From NCBI RefSeq assembly GCF_006496635.1, contig NZ_CP022958.1:3906001-3970000 (forward strand): a DNA stretch of 64,000 nt, in the 5' to 3' direction. This document shows, piece after piece, positions 32,840-42,015 of the stretch; the first letter of the stretch is position 1; each line of letters begins with the position of its first letter. The notes beneath the pieces are model-generated. The model ran no database searches, was not told the DNA's origin, and saw only the letters and a list, made by a program, of their open reading frames with translations. A program made the position numbers and the translations under genes. Source of the stretch: Azoarcus sp. DD4 (GTDB taxonomy: Bacteria > Pseudomonadota > Gammaproteobacteria > Burkholderiales > Rhodocyclaceae).

Positions 32840-33919
32840 TCAAGCGCGCGCCCTCCAGAAGGGGGACACCGCGAGGCGCCGGTAGAACATCAGCGCCATC
32901 AGACCGAGCACGACGAGATGCGGCAGCAACACCGCCAGCTCGAAGCGCAGGCGCCCCTGCGACACCCAGGCCTGGCTGACGGTGATCGCGTTGCTGTAGA
33001 TCAGGTAAGTGAGGATGGCGATCAACAGGTTGTTGGTACGCCCTGCACGCGGATTCACGAACGACAGGGGAATCGCCAGCAAAGCCAGCAGCAGGGCTGC
33101 GAGCGGCATGCCGACGCGACCCGCGAGTTCGCCGAGATTGCGATCGTCCGGAGAGCTCAACAACTCGGCCGTGGGTCGCGTACGCGTGCGCGGCGGCTGC
33201 CCCATGGCCTGGCGCTCCTCGATCTGCACCGAATAGCGCTCGAAACTCATCACCCGGTATTCCGGCGTCCCCGGCTTGCCGTCGTAGCGCCGCCCCTTTT
33301 CCAGTACGACGAAACGGTTGCCCTCGGCATCGGTGCTCAGGTAGCCCTCGGAAGACGCAATCACCGTCAGCCGTCCTTCACGCTCGTCGCTGACGAAGAC
33401 ATTGCGGACCCGACCGTTCTCGCCCGCCCCGCCCTCGACGAAGAACACCCGCCGGGAGCCGGCGGATTCGCGAAAGACACCGGGCGCCACGCGCTGGGTA
33501 TCGTCACGCGTTTCCAAGCGTTCGCGGTACTCGGCATTCTTGAGGTGCGCCCACGGCCCGAGGAACAGCGTCACGCCGCCGATCACCAACACCAGAGGCA
33601 GGGCAAAGCGCAACACCGGGCCGATCCACGCGGTGAGCGGCACGCCGGCGGCGAACCACACCACCATCTCGGAATCCCGGTAACTGCGCGACAGGGTCAG
33701 CAACACCGCCACGAAGACGGTGAGCGTCAACACGATGGGCAGCTCGGTGAGCGCGCCAAACCCGATCAGCGCCAGCACCGCGTCCGACGGCACGCCACCG
33801 CCGGCCGCCTGGCCGAGCAGGCGGATCAGCACTGTGGTGATCAGGATCGCGAACAGCGCAACGAACACCGCCGCGGCGGTGTGGGTGAATTCCCGCTGAA
33901 GGGCGCGGCGGAAGATCAT
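32840..33919 (-). CDS. lptF: LPS export ABC transporter permease LptF
   Basis: A 359-residue YjgP/LptF permease, partner of LptG. It starts MIFRRALQREFTHTAAAVFVALFAIL with the first helix. The coupling segment SRSYRDSEMVVWFAAGVPL (about 77-95) contacts LptB. The periplasmic domain (about 130-265) and three further helices follow. Divergent from pepA across 133 bases. lptB, lptA and lptC are not in the window, but lptD is. Confidence 0.92.
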   Translation of the reverse strand: MIFRRALQREFTHTAAAVFVALFAILITTVLIRLLGQAAGGGVPSDAVLALIGFGALTELPIVLTLTVFVAVLLTLSRSYRDSEMVVWFAAGVPLTAWIGPVLRFALPLVLVIGGVTLFLGPWAHLKNAEYRERLETRDDTQRVAPGVFRESAGSRRVFFVEGGAGENGRVRNVFVSDEREGRLTVIASSEGYLSTDAEGNRFVVLEKGRRYDGKPGTPEYRVMSFERYSVQIEERQAMGQPPRTRTRPTAELLSSPDDRNLGELAGRVGMPLAALLLALLAIPLSFVNPRAGRTNNLLIAILTYLIYSNAITVSQAWVSQGRLRFELAVLLPHLVVLGLMALMFYRRLAVSPFWRARA

Positions 33920-33979
33920 CGCGCGAAGAATGAACCGTTATGCATTGGGGAAGGAAGCAATTGCCGGGTCTTGCCGGTT

Positions 33980-34009
33980 TTGACGGCCTCGCCGGGAACG
34001 GGCCATAAT
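33980..34009 (+). promoter_or_regulatory. Sigma-70 promoter of pepA
   Basis: TTGACG (33980-33985) and CATAAT (34004-34009) with an 18-base spacer, 43 bases before the GTG start of pepA. The lptF promoter must lie in the same 133-base divergent region; no clear pair was identified for it. Confidence 0.6.
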
Positions 34010-34052
34010 CGGCCGGAAGTCCAGACGACGCGTCTTTCCCAGGAGCAAGCCC

Positions 34053-35555
34053 GTGGAATTTACCATAAAGACCGCCTCCCCGGAGAAGCTCCGGGCCGGC
34101 GTTCTGGTCGTCGGCGCCTTCGCCGACGGCAGCCTCACCCCGCCCGCCCAGGCCATCGACAAGGCCTCCAAGGGCAAACTCGCCCAGCTCATCAAGCGCG
34201 GCGATCTCGACGACAAGGCGGGATCCACCGTGATGCTGCACGAACTTGCCGGCACTGCCGCCGAACGCGTGCTGCTGGTGAGCCTCGGCAAAGCTGCGGA
34301 CTTCTCCGACAAAGCCTTCCGCGACGCGCTTTCCAGTGTCGCAAAGGCGCTCTCGGGCGGCGTCGCCAAGGATGCCGCCATCACCCTCGCCGACGCCGAC
34401 CTTCCCGAGCGCCCGCTTGCCTGGCGGCTGCAGCAGATCAGCCGGGTGATCGCCGACGGCGCCTACCGTTTCGAAGCACCCAAGGCCGGCGGCAAGGACG
34501 GCAAGAAGGAGCGCGGTGCGCGCAAGATCACGCTGGTGATCGGCGACAAGGTCAATGCCGAACTCGAGGCCGCCGTCCGCCGCGGCCAGGCGATCGCCGA
34601 AGGCATGGCGCTGGCCAAGGACCTCGGCAACCTGCCGGGCAACGTGTGCACACCTGCCTACCTTGCCGACACCGCCGAAGCGCTCGGCAAGCAGTTCAAG
34701 TTCGACGTCGAAGTGCTCGAGCGCGCCGACATGGAAAAGCTCGGCATGGGCTCGCTGCTGTCGGTCGCCAAGGGTTCGCACATTCCGCCCAAATTCATCG
34801 TCATGCATTACAAGGGCGGCAAGACCAAGGCCAAACCCGTGGTGCTGGTCGGCAAGGGCATCACCTTCGACACCGGCGGCATCTCGTTGAAGCCGGGCGC
34901 CGAGATGGACGAGATGAAGTACGACATGTGCGGCGCCGCCAGCGTGCTCGGCACCTTCAAGGCAATCGCGCGCATGGCGCTGCCGCTCAACGTCGTCGGC
35001 ATTGTCCCGGCCACCGAGAACATGCCGGGCGGCAACGCCACCCGGCCGGGCGACGTCGTCACCTCGATGTCGGGCCAGACCATCGAAATCCTCAACACCG
35101 ACGCCGAAGGCCGTCTCATCCTGTGCGACGCGCTGACCTACGCGGAGCGCTTCAAGCCGGCCTGCGTCGTCGACATCGCGACGCTGACCGGGGCCTGCGT
35201 GGTGGCGCTCGGCAAGATCCCCAGCGGCCTGCTCGCCAATGACGATGACCTCGCCGCCGAGCTGCTCAAGCGCGGCACCGAATCCGGCGACCGCGCCTGG
35301 CAACTGCCGCTGTGGGACGACTACCAGGATCTGCTCAAGAGCAACTTCGCCGACATGGCCAACATCGGCGGGCGCTACGGCGGCACCATCACCGCCGCCT
35401 GCTTCCTGGCCCGCTTCACCAAGGCCTACAAGTGGGCTCACCTCGACATCGCCGGCACCGCCTGGGTGTCGGGCGACGCCAAGGGTGCCACCGGTCGACC
35501 GGTGCCACTGCTGTCCGAGTTCCTCATCGGTCGCGCCGCCGGCAAGGCGGAGTGA
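34053..35555 (+). CDS. pepA: Leucyl aminopeptidase (M17)
   Basis: A 500-residue cytosolic dizinc/manganese aminopeptidase; PepA proteins can also bind DNA. The start is GTG at 34053 with AGGAG seven bases upstream. The C-terminal catalytic domain shows VGKGITFDTGGISLKP, MKYDMCGAASVLG and the signature NTDAEGRLILCDAL near residue 348. It ends with HLDIAGTAW and a conserved GATGRPVPLL. The pepA-holC-valS order is shared with other Proteobacteria. Confidence 0.95.
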   Translation: MEFTIKTASPEKLRAGVLVVGAFADGSLTPPAQAIDKASKGKLAQLIKRGDLDDKAGSTVMLHELAGTAAERVLLVSLGKAADFSDKAFRDALSSVAKALSGGVAKDAAITLADADLPERPLAWRLQQISRVIADGAYRFEAPKAGGKDGKKERGARKITLVIGDKVNAELEAAVRRGQAIAEGMALAKDLGNLPGNVCTPAYLADTAEALGKQFKFDVEVLERADMEKLGMGSLLSVAKGSHIPPKFIVMHYKGGKTKAKPVVLVGKGITFDTGGISLKPGAEMDEMKYDMCGAASVLGTFKAIARMALPLNVVGIVPATENMPGGNATRPGDVVTSMSGQTIEILNTDAEGRLILCDALTYAERFKPACVVDIATLTGACVVALGKIPSGLLANDDDLAAELLKRGTESGDRAWQLPLWDDYQDLLKSNFADMANIGGRYGGTITAACFLARFTKAYKWAHLDIAGTAWVSGDAKGATGRPVPLLSEFLIGRAAGKAE

Positions 35556-35560
35556 AGACG

Positions 35561-35998
35561 GTGACCAAGGTCCAGTTCTACCACAACACCCCGGACCGGC
35601 TTGCGCTCGCCTGCGAGCTGGTCACGCGCGCCCAGGCCGGCGGTCGGCAGGTCGCCGTCCGCCTGCCGGACACCGGCATGGCGCGCAAGCTGGACCTGAT
35701 GCTGTGGACGAGCGAACCGCTCGCCTTCGTACCCCACGTGATGAACGACTCACCACTCGCGGCCGAAACACCGGTGCAGATCGGCACGCCAGGCAACGAC
35801 GTCCGCTGGCCGCATGGAGATGTGCTGTTCAATCTTGCGGACGACCTGCCCCCCGGTTTCGACACCTTCCGCACCATCGTCGAGATCGTCGGTCAGAGCG
35901 AGGCTGAAAAGAACCCGGCGCGCATGCGCTGGATGCAGTACAAGGCGCGCGAACTGCCGCTCAAGGCCTTCGACGCCGAACGCCGGGTGGCGCTGTGA
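35561..35998 (+). CDS. holC: DNA polymerase III subunit chi
   Basis: A 145-residue chi subunit that links the clamp loader to SSB. The start GTG at 35561 gives the typical N-terminus MTKVQFYHNTPDRLALACEL and has GGAGTGA five bases upstream. A GTG at 35552 overlapping the pepA stop is possible. Family features: LLWTSEPLAFVPH-like segment and WPHGDVLFNLADDLPPGFDTF. It overlaps the next gene by four bases (GTGA). Confidence 0.9.
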   Translation: MTKVQFYHNTPDRLALACELVTRAQAGGRQVAVRLPDTGMARKLDLMLWTSEPLAFVPHVMNDSPLAAETPVQIGTPGNDVRWPHGDVLFNLADDLPPGFDTFRTIVEIVGQSEAEKNPARMRWMQYKARELPLKAFDAERRVAL

Positions 35999-36501
35999 AA
36001 GACTGGCCACTGCGCAGCGAGACCGAGGCCGAGATTGCCCGCGCCGACGATCTGCTCGACAAGGCCGACGCCCTGCTCCGACGCCATCGCGATACTGGGC
36101 CGGAGCCCGTCGTCACCGAGAGCGATCCGACCTTGCCCCTGGCAGACGGCGACGATCTGCCCATCCTCACCGATATCGTCGACGAGTTCGATGCCGACAT
36201 TCCCGTCCTCACCGACGCCGCTCCGCCCGTTGCCACCTCGCCCCCGCCGGCCACCATTCCTGCCGCGGCCGCGCACGGTATCGATCCGGCCATCGTCGCC
36301 GAGCACCTGATCGAGATCGACACCGAGATCAGCCGCGAGGTCGAGGCCTGGCTGGCCAACGAACTGCCCCAGATCCTCTCGCGCGAACTCGACGCCCTGG
36401 TCGAAAAAGTGCGCCGCGAAACGCTCGCCCACCTGCGCGCCACCCTGCTTCCCACCCTATCCGAACGCATTGCCCGACGGCTGAACGCACTGGACGACTG
36501 A
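35995..36501 (+). CDS. DUF2486-like acidic protein between holC and valS
   Basis: A 168-residue soluble acidic protein with no signal peptide. Residues 1-30 are a charged helix (EIARADDLLDKADALLRRH). The middle contains two DUF2486-like repeats, LPILTDIV and IPVLTDAA (about 55-75), in a Pro/Ala-rich stretch. The C-terminal 70 residues form a predicted amphipathic helix. The start is a GTG overlapping the holC stop. Similar proteins occupy this holC-valS position in Burkholderiales, but no function is known to me. Confidence 0.7.
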   Translation: MKDWPLRSETEAEIARADDLLDKADALLRRHRDTGPEPVVTESDPTLPLADGDDLPILTDIVDEFDADIPVLTDAAPPVATSPPPATIPAAAAHGIDPAIVAEHLIEIDTEISREVEAWLANELPQILSRELDALVEKVRRETLAHLRATLLPTLSERIARRLNALDD

Positions 36502-36559
36502 GTATCCTCGCCAGCAGGCATAGCGCGGCGACGGCCACGGGTTGCCGTGCGGCATCCGT

Positions 36560-36565
36560 TATAAT
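36560..36565 (+). promoter_or_regulatory. Consensus -10 hexamer upstream of valS
   Basis: A perfect TATAAT, 34 bases before the valS ATG. The region 16-18 bases upstream (about 36536-36543) gives no good -35 hexamer, so it may be activator-assisted. valS may also be read from the upstream genes. Confidence 0.5.
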
Positions 36566-36598
36566 CCGCCCCTTTCCTTCAAGCGCCCGAACACCACC

Positions 36599-39595
36599 AT
36601 GGAATTGGCCAAGAGTTTCGAGCCGGCGGCCATCGAGGCCCGTCGCTACCCCGAATGGGAATCCCGCGGCTACTTCGACGCCGGTCTCGACGAGTCGAAC
36701 CCCAACGCATTCTGCATCCTGCTGCCGCCGCCCAACGTCACCGGCACGCTGCACATGGGGCACGGCTTCAACCAGACCATCATGGACGCGCTCACCCGCT
36801 ACCACCGCATGCGGGGCCACAACACGCTGTGGCAGCCGGGCACCGACCATGCCGGCATCGCCACCCAGATCGTCGTCGAGCGCCAGCTTGACGCCCAGGG
36901 CGTCAGCCGCCACGACCTCGGCCGCGAGAAATTCCTCGAGAAGGTGTGGGAGTGGAAGGAATACTCCGGCGGCACCATCACCCGCCAGATGCGCCGCCTG
37001 GGCACCAGCCCGGACTGGAAGCGCGAGCGCTTCACGATGGACGAGGGCCTGTCGAAGACCGTCACCGAGACCTTCGTCCGCCTCTATAACGAGGGGCTGA
37101 TCTACCGCGGCAAGCGCCTGGTCAACTGGGACCCGAAGCTCGGTACCGCGGTGTCCGACCTGGAAGTGGTGTCGGAAGAAGAGGACGGCAAGCTCTACCA
37201 CATCCTCTACCCCTTCTCCGACGGCCCGATCAGCGGCCTGAAGGGCCTCACCGTCGCCACCACCCGTCCCGAGACCCTGCTCGGCGACGTCGCGGTGATG
37301 GTGCATCCGGAAGACGAACGCTACGCCCACCTGATCGGCAAGACCGTTGCGCTGCCGCTCACCGGCCGCCACATCCCCATCATCGCCGACGACTACGTCG
37401 ATCGCGAGTTCGGCACCGGCTGCGTCAAGGTCACCCCCGCGCACGACTTCAACGACTATGCGGTCGGCCAGCGCCACCAGCTCGACATGATCGTGGTGCT
37501 CAAGCTCGACGGCAGCGTGCCCGCCGTCGCCGAACGCTACACCACCGACGGCCAGGCGCTGGAAGGCGTGGCGATGCCCGCCAATGTCGCCGGTCTCGAC
37601 CGCGTGCCGGCGCGCGACAAGGTGGTCGCCGAACTCGAAGCCCTCGGCCTGATGCTGGAGATCAAGGCCCACAAGCTGCAGGTGCCGCGCGGCGACCGCA
37701 CCAACGTGGTCATCGAGCCCATGCTCACCGACCAGTGGTTCGTCGCCATGAGCAAGCCCGGCGCGGACGGCAAGAGCATCACCGAAAAGGCGCTGGAAGT
37801 AGTCGCCTCGGGCGAGATCCGCTTCTACCCGGAAAACTGGGTCAACACCTACAACCAGTGGCTCAACAACATCCAGGACTGGTGCATCTCGCGCCAACTG
37901 TGGTGGGGCCACCGCATCCCCGCCTGGTACGACGACGAAGGCCGCATCTACGTCGCCGCCAACGAGGAAGCAGCCATCCACGCCTGGAAAGCCGACCTCG
38001 AAGCCGAAATCGGCCGCCTCCAGGGCGAGGTCCAGGCGTGCCAGGCGCAGGGCCAGACGGCCGAGCACTACCCGGAACTCGCCGAGCGCCTGTCAGTGCT
38101 GCACGCCCGCTATGAAGAGGGCAAGCTGCGCCAGGAAGACGACGTGCTAGACACCTGGTACTCGTCCGCGCTGTGGCCGTTCTCGACCCTGGACTGGACG
38201 CCAGAGTGGCCGGCCAGGAGCAACCCAGCGCTCGACCTCTACCTGCCGTCCACCGTGCTGGTCACCGGCTTCGACATCATCTTCTTCTGGGTCGCCCGGA
38301 TGGTGATGATGACCAAGCACATCACCGGCAAGATCCCGTTCAAGCACGTTTATGTGCATGGCCTGATCCGCGACGCGGAAGGCCAGAAGATGTCGAAGTC
38401 CAAGGGCAACGTGCTCGACCCGATCGACCTGATCGACGGCATCGGCATCGACGAGCTGGTGCAAAAGCGCACCTTCGGCCTGATGAACCCCAAGCAGGCG
38501 CAGAGCATCGAGAAGAAGACGCGCAAGGAATTCCCGGAAGGCATCCCCGCCTTCGGCACCGACGCGCTGCGCTTCACCTTCGCCTCGCTCGCCAGCCCTG
38601 GGCGCGACATCAAGTTCGACCTCGCCCGCTGCGAGGGCTACCGCAACTTCTGCAACAAGCTGTGGAACGCCACGCGCTTCGTGCTGATGAACTGCGAGGG
38701 CCAGGACTGCGGCATGGACCCGCACGAGCCCGGCACCTGCGTGCCCGGCGGCTACCTCGACTTCTCCTTCGCCGACCGCTGGATCGTCTCCCGCCTGCAG
38801 CGCACCGAGGCCGAGGTCGCCGCGCAGTTCGAGGCCTACCGCTTTGACCTGGTCGCGCGTGCGGTCTATGAATTCGTCTGGGACGAGTACTGCGACTGGT
38901 ACCTCGAACTCGCCAAGGTGCAGATCCAGAACGGCACGCCGGAACAGCAACGCGCCACCCGCCGCACCCTGCTGCGTGTGCTGGAAACCGTGCTGCGGCT
39001 TGCCCACCCGCTGATCCCCTTCATCACCGAAGAGTTGTGGGAAACCGTGGCCCCGCTGGCCGGTCGCAAGGACGCCGCCAGCATCATGCTGGCGCGCTAC
39101 CCGCAGGCTGACATGGGCCGCATCGACGAGGCTTCGGAGGCACAGGTCGCCGAACTCAAGGCGCTGATCTACGCCTGCCGCAACCTGCGCGGCGAGATGA
39201 ACATCTCCCCGGCGCAGCGTCTGCCGCTGGTGGCTGCCGGCGATGCCGAAATGCTCGGCCGCTACGCGCCCTACCTTGCCGGCCTGGCCAAGCTCGCGGA
39301 AGTCGAGATCGTCGCCGAGATCGGCGCCGACGAACTCGCCCCGGTGGCGGTGGCCGGCGAAACCCGGCTGATGCTCAAGGTGGAGATCGACATCGCCGCC
39401 GAACGCGAGCGTCTCGGCAAGGAAATCGCCCGCCTCGAAGGCGAGGTCGCCAAGGCCGAAGGCAAGCTCGGCAATGCCAGCTTCGTCGACCGCGCGCCGG
39501 CCGCGGTGGTGCAACAGGAGCGCGACCGCCTGGCCGGCTTCAAGGCCACGCTGGAACAGCTGCGCCCGCAGCTCGCCAAGCTCACCGGTCGCTGA
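36599..39595 (+). CDS. valS: Valyl-tRNA synthetase
   Basis: A 998-residue class I synthetase. The HIGH motif is HMGHG at 52-56 inside PPPNVTGTLHMGHG, and KMSKS is at 597-601 in GQKMSKSKGN. The CP1 editing domain lies between, with TTRPETLLGD and GTGCVKVTPAHDFND. The anticodon-binding domain follows, and a C-terminal coiled coil (about 920-998, ERERLGKEIARLEGEVAKAE) contacts the tRNA. The ATG at 36599 is preferred to an in-frame upstream ATG at 36542 lying in the promoter. Confidence 0.97.
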   Translation: MELAKSFEPAAIEARRYPEWESRGYFDAGLDESNPNAFCILLPPPNVTGTLHMGHGFNQTIMDALTRYHRMRGHNTLWQPGTDHAGIATQIVVERQLDAQGVSRHDLGREKFLEKVWEWKEYSGGTITRQMRRLGTSPDWKRERFTMDEGLSKTVTETFVRLYNEGLIYRGKRLVNWDPKLGTAVSDLEVVSEEEDGKLYHILYPFSDGPISGLKGLTVATTRPETLLGDVAVMVHPEDERYAHLIGKTVALPLTGRHIPIIADDYVDREFGTGCVKVTPAHDFNDYAVGQRHQLDMIVVLKLDGSVPAVAERYTTDGQALEGVAMPANVAGLDRVPARDKVVAELEALGLMLEIKAHKLQVPRGDRTNVVIEPMLTDQWFVAMSKPGADGKSITEKALEVVASGEIRFYPENWVNTYNQWLNNIQDWCISRQLWWGHRIPAWYDDEGRIYVAANEEAAIHAWKADLEAEIGRLQGEVQACQAQGQTAEHYPELAERLSVLHARYEEGKLRQEDDVLDTWYSSALWPFSTLDWTPEWPARSNPALDLYLPSTVLVTGFDIIFFWVARMVMMTKHITGKIPFKHVYVHGLIRDAEGQKMSKSKGNVLDPIDLIDGIGIDELVQKRTFGLMNPKQAQSIEKKTRKEFPEGIPAFGTDALRFTFASLASPGRDIKFDLARCEGYRNFCNKLWNATRFVLMNCEGQDCGMDPHEPGTCVPGGYLDFSFADRWIVSRLQRTEAEVAAQFEAYRFDLVARAVYEFVWDEYCDWYLELAKVQIQNGTPEQQRATRRTLLRVLETVLRLAHPLIPFITEELWETVAPLAGRKDAASIMLARYPQADMGRIDEASEAQVAELKALIYACRNLRGEMNISPAQRLPLVAAGDAEMLGRYAPYLAGLAKLAEVEIVAEIGADELAPVAVAGETRLMLKVEIDIAAERERLGKEIARLEGEVAKAEGKLGNASFVDRAPAAVVQQERDRLAGFKATLEQLRPQLAKLTGR

Positions 39596-39610
39596 ACGCT
39601 GCCGTACCAC

Positions 39611-39640
39611 GACCCGCATTGCCTCACAGCAATGCGGGTC
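39611..39640 (+). terminator. Strong stem-loop after valS
   Basis: GACCCGCATTG (39611-39621), 8-base loop, CAATGCGGGTC (39630-39640): an 11-bp perfect stem 15 bases past the valS stop, without a T-run. It is probably a 3' end or processing signal rather than a classic intrinsic terminator. Confidence 0.55.
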
Positions 39641-39948
39641 CAGGCCGCCCATCCGGACCCGGGCGGCCAACACCCTCCCCCCTGCCCGATCCACCCCGCG
39701 CTCCGGCCAGTCCGGATTGCGTCGATCGGACACGCATTCCCCCGCCTCCCGCGTCGCACTGTCGTTCGCCCAGCCTCGCCGTTGCCGGCATGCACACCCG
39801 CAGCCATCGTGCGCGCCACTCTCAAATAGATATTCCGTAGTACTCCCTTCAGCCGATCTAATGCGCCACCTGCCTCCGCGCCGTCTTCCTGCACGCGGAG
39901 ATCCGACGCGGACGATCGCAGGGAACAGAATACCTATCTGCCAACAGT
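39641..39948. other. Non-coding stretch between valS and pilus operon
   Basis: About 300 bases of GC-rich sequence with only short, unrecognisable frames. It turns sharply AT-rich from about 39920, where the pilus-operon control region begins. I see no tRNA or repeat in it. Confidence 0.5.
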
Positions 39949-39964
39949 CGTGAAATATTTCACG
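39949..39964. promoter_or_regulatory. 16-bp perfect palindrome upstream of the minor-pilin operon
   Basis: CGTGAAATATTTCACG is perfectly self-complementary and sits about 10-16 bases upstream of the candidate -35 elements and 69 bases before the first pilin gene. Position and symmetry fit a dimeric activator or repressor site; the binding protein is unknown. Confidence 0.5.
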
Positions 39965-39973
39965 GATATGCCT

Positions 39974-40008
39974 TTGCTATTGCTGGTTATGCTAAATTAA
40001 TTTATCGA
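39974..40008 (+). promoter_or_regulatory. Candidate promoter of the minor-pilin operon
   Basis: Two overlapping candidates in an AT-rich tract, each with a 17-base spacer: TTGCTA (39974-39979) with TTAATT (39997-40002), and TTGCTG (39980-39985) with TATCGA (40003-40008). No GG-N10-GC sigma-54 element is present here. Confidence 0.4.
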
Positions 40009-40032
40009 AAAGCATTAAGATTCATTCTCAAC

Positions 40033-40542
40033 ATGTCCACCCAGTCTCCTTCCTTGCGCCTCACCCTTGCCCGGACCAGGCGTCTCTCAGGGGGCTTCAC
40101 GCTCGTCGAGATGATGGTCGTTCTCGCCGTGCTCGGGATTCTTTTCGGCATCGCCGTTCCTGCCTCGCAGTCTTTTCTGACCAGCACCCGGCTGACGACC
40201 GCAGCCAACGACGTCTTGCTCGGACTCACCCTCGCACGAAGTGAAGCCGTACGGCGCAACACCACCGTCTTTTTCTGCCTGTCGACGACAAACGGCGGCT
40301 GGAGCGTTCATCGCGTACCGGGTGAGGGCATCCGCGAAGGCATTTTGCCCAGCACCGTCCGTGTCGAGGCAAGCAATCTCGACATGACCAGCCTCGCGGA
40401 CTCGGCCTGCGTCCGCTTCCGTCCCGACGGTCTGGCCTACGGCGCCGGGAGCGCATTGATGACTGATGGTCAGATCACCTTGAGCATCGGTGCGAGCAAC
40501 CGCGTGGTCAACATACGAACGGGGGGAGCCTATGTCGGCTAG
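40033..40542 (+). CDS. fimT: GspH/FimT-family minor pseudopilin
   Basis: A 169-residue type IV pilin-like protein, first gene of the minor-pilin operon (FimU/FimT position). The prepilin peptidase site is LSGG-FTLVE, cleaved after G21, with the conserved Glu at mature position 5. A hydrophobic alpha-1 helix follows to about residue 45. The C-terminal GspH-type domain (about 55-165) has two cysteines (FFCLS, SACVRF). It probably forms part of the pilus-tip priming complex with PilV, PilW, PilX, PilY1 and PilE. The next gene overlaps its end. Confidence 0.85.
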   Translation: MSTQSPSLRLTLARTRRLSGGFTLVEMMVVLAVLGILFGIAVPASQSFLTSTRLTTAANDVLLGLTLARSEAVRRNTTVFFCLSTTNGGWSVHRVPGEGIREGILPSTVRVEASNLDMTSLADSACVRFRPDGLAYGAGSALMTDGQITLSIGASNRVVNIRTGGAYVG

Positions 40543-40996
40543 ACGACGGAACCTGGGCAGCATGCGGAATCGGCAGGGTGGCTTCAGCCTGCTCGAAGTA
40601 CTGATCGGCGTGGTCGTCTTTGCCATCGGCCTGCTGGGCATGGCGTCCCTGCAGATGAACGCGCTCAAGAACAACCACAGCAGTTCGTTGCGCATGCAGG
40701 CGGTGGTTCTCAGCTATTTCATGTTCGACGCCATGCGGGCGAATCGCGCCGACGTCGAAAGCGGGAACTACAACCTGGCGAAGACCTGCGAGATTCCCGC
40801 GCCAGGTTCGACACTCGTCGCCAACGACCAGCGTTACTGGCTGGAACGCTTGAAGGAAGCCCTCGGCAACGCGGAGTCGACCTGCGGCGAGATCGAATGC
40901 GACGGGATGAACTGCTCCGTCCGGGTCTATTGGGACGACAGTCGTGGCGTCGGTGGTAGCAGCACAGAAGTATTCGAGACCTCCACCCGGCTCTGA
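40532..40996 (+). CDS. pilV: Type IV pilus minor pilin PilV
   Basis: A 154-residue minor pilin. The leader ends RNRQGG-FSLLE (cleavage after G17, Glu at mature position 5), then VLIGVVVFAIGLLGMASLQ, the PilV-typical IGLLGMA helix. The globular part carries four cysteines in the second half (KTCEI, STCGEIECDGMNC). The ATG at 40532 follows GGGGGAG and overlaps the preceding stop by 11 bases; ATG 40562 is an alternative. Second gene in the fimT-V-W-X-Y1-E order. Confidence 0.88.
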   Translation: MSARRRNLGSMRNRQGGFSLLEVLIGVVVFAIGLLGMASLQMNALKNNHSSSLRMQAVVLSYFMFDAMRANRADVESGNYNLAKTCEIPAPGSTLVANDQRYWLERLKEALGNAESTCGEIECDGMNCSVRVYWDDSRGVGGSSTEVFETSTRL

Positions 40997-41001
40997 GCGC
41001 A

Positions 41002-42015
41002 ATGAATTCGAATCCAGCAAAAGTCCAGGCCGGCCTGACGCTCGTCGAGTTGATGGTGGCGATGGCAATCGGCATGCTGCTGATACTCGCGGTCAGCAAC
41101 ATCTTTCTTGCGCAACGCCAAGCCTACCGGGTGAACGAGAACCTCGCCCACATGCAGGACAGCGGCCGTACCGCCTTCGAACTGATGGCGCGCGAACTCC
41201 GCGAAGCCGGCGGCAATGCCTGCGGAACCACCCGTATCGGCAATGTGGTCAACGGCGCCAGCGGTTCGATATGGCTCGACTGGGAACGCGGCGGCGTCGA
41301 AGGCTTCGACGGTGGCCAGGACATGCCGGGCGTGAGCACCGGAACGGAGGCGGCCGAACGGGTGGCCGGCACCGACGCGTTGGTATTGCGTTCGGCCTCG
41401 TTGAACGAAGGCGTGATCATCACCGATCACCAGACCACGTCCGCGCAGTTCAAGGTCAACACCACCGCTCACGGTTTCGTGCCGGGCGACATCGTGATGG
41501 CGTGCGACTACCGGCAGGCTGCCATCCTGCAGATCACCAATGCCTCGTCGTCCAACAGCACCATCGTTCACAACACCGGCGCCGGTACGCCCGGCAACTG
41601 CAGCAAGGGCCTGGGCTTTCCGACCGACTGCGATTCGGTGGTGGGTAACGAATACAGCTTTGAAGGCAACGGCTTCCTCAACCGCCTCACAACTTCGGCG
41701 TGGTTCATCGGCAATAACGACCATGGCGGACGTTCGCTCTTCCGCATCGTCAATGATGGCGCAGCTCAGGAAATCGCCGAAGGGGTCGCCGACATGCAGC
41801 TGGAGTACCTCACCAGGACCGGCTCCTCGCCCGCCTCGGACTATGTGGATGCCATGTCGGTCGACGACTGGGCGAACGATGCGTCGTCGCTCGTCATAGG
41901 CGTACGTGTGACGCTGCAGGTCGAGTCCCGCCAGAACGTCGGCGTGGATGCGGGGCGGCTGTCACGACGCATCGTCCACGTCGTCAGCCTGCGCCACAGG
42001 GAGATCGTGCAATGA
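41002..42015 (+). CDS. pilW: Type IV pilus assembly protein PilW
   Basis: A 337-residue minor pilin. Short leader cleaved at QAG-LTLVE (after G11), mature residue 1 Leu and Glu at position 5, then LMVAMAIGMLLILAVSNIF. The family segment SGRTAFELMARELREAGGNACG follows at about 53-74. The large C-terminal domain contains several cysteines, and VTLQVESRQNV near the end matches the family. It starts five bases after pilV and overlaps pilX by four bases. Confidence 0.88.
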   Translation: MNSNPAKVQAGLTLVELMVAMAIGMLLILAVSNIFLAQRQAYRVNENLAHMQDSGRTAFELMARELREAGGNACGTTRIGNVVNGASGSIWLDWERGGVEGFDGGQDMPGVSTGTEAAERVAGTDALVLRSASLNEGVIITDHQTTSAQFKVNTTAHGFVPGDIVMACDYRQAAILQITNASSSNSTIVHNTGAGTPGNCSKGLGFPTDCDSVVGNEYSFEGNGFLNRLTTSAWFIGNNDHGGRSLFRIVNDGAAQEIAEGVADMQLEYLTRTGSSPASDYVDAMSVDDWANDASSLVIGVRVTLQVESRQNVGVDAGRLSRRIVHVVSLRHREIVQ

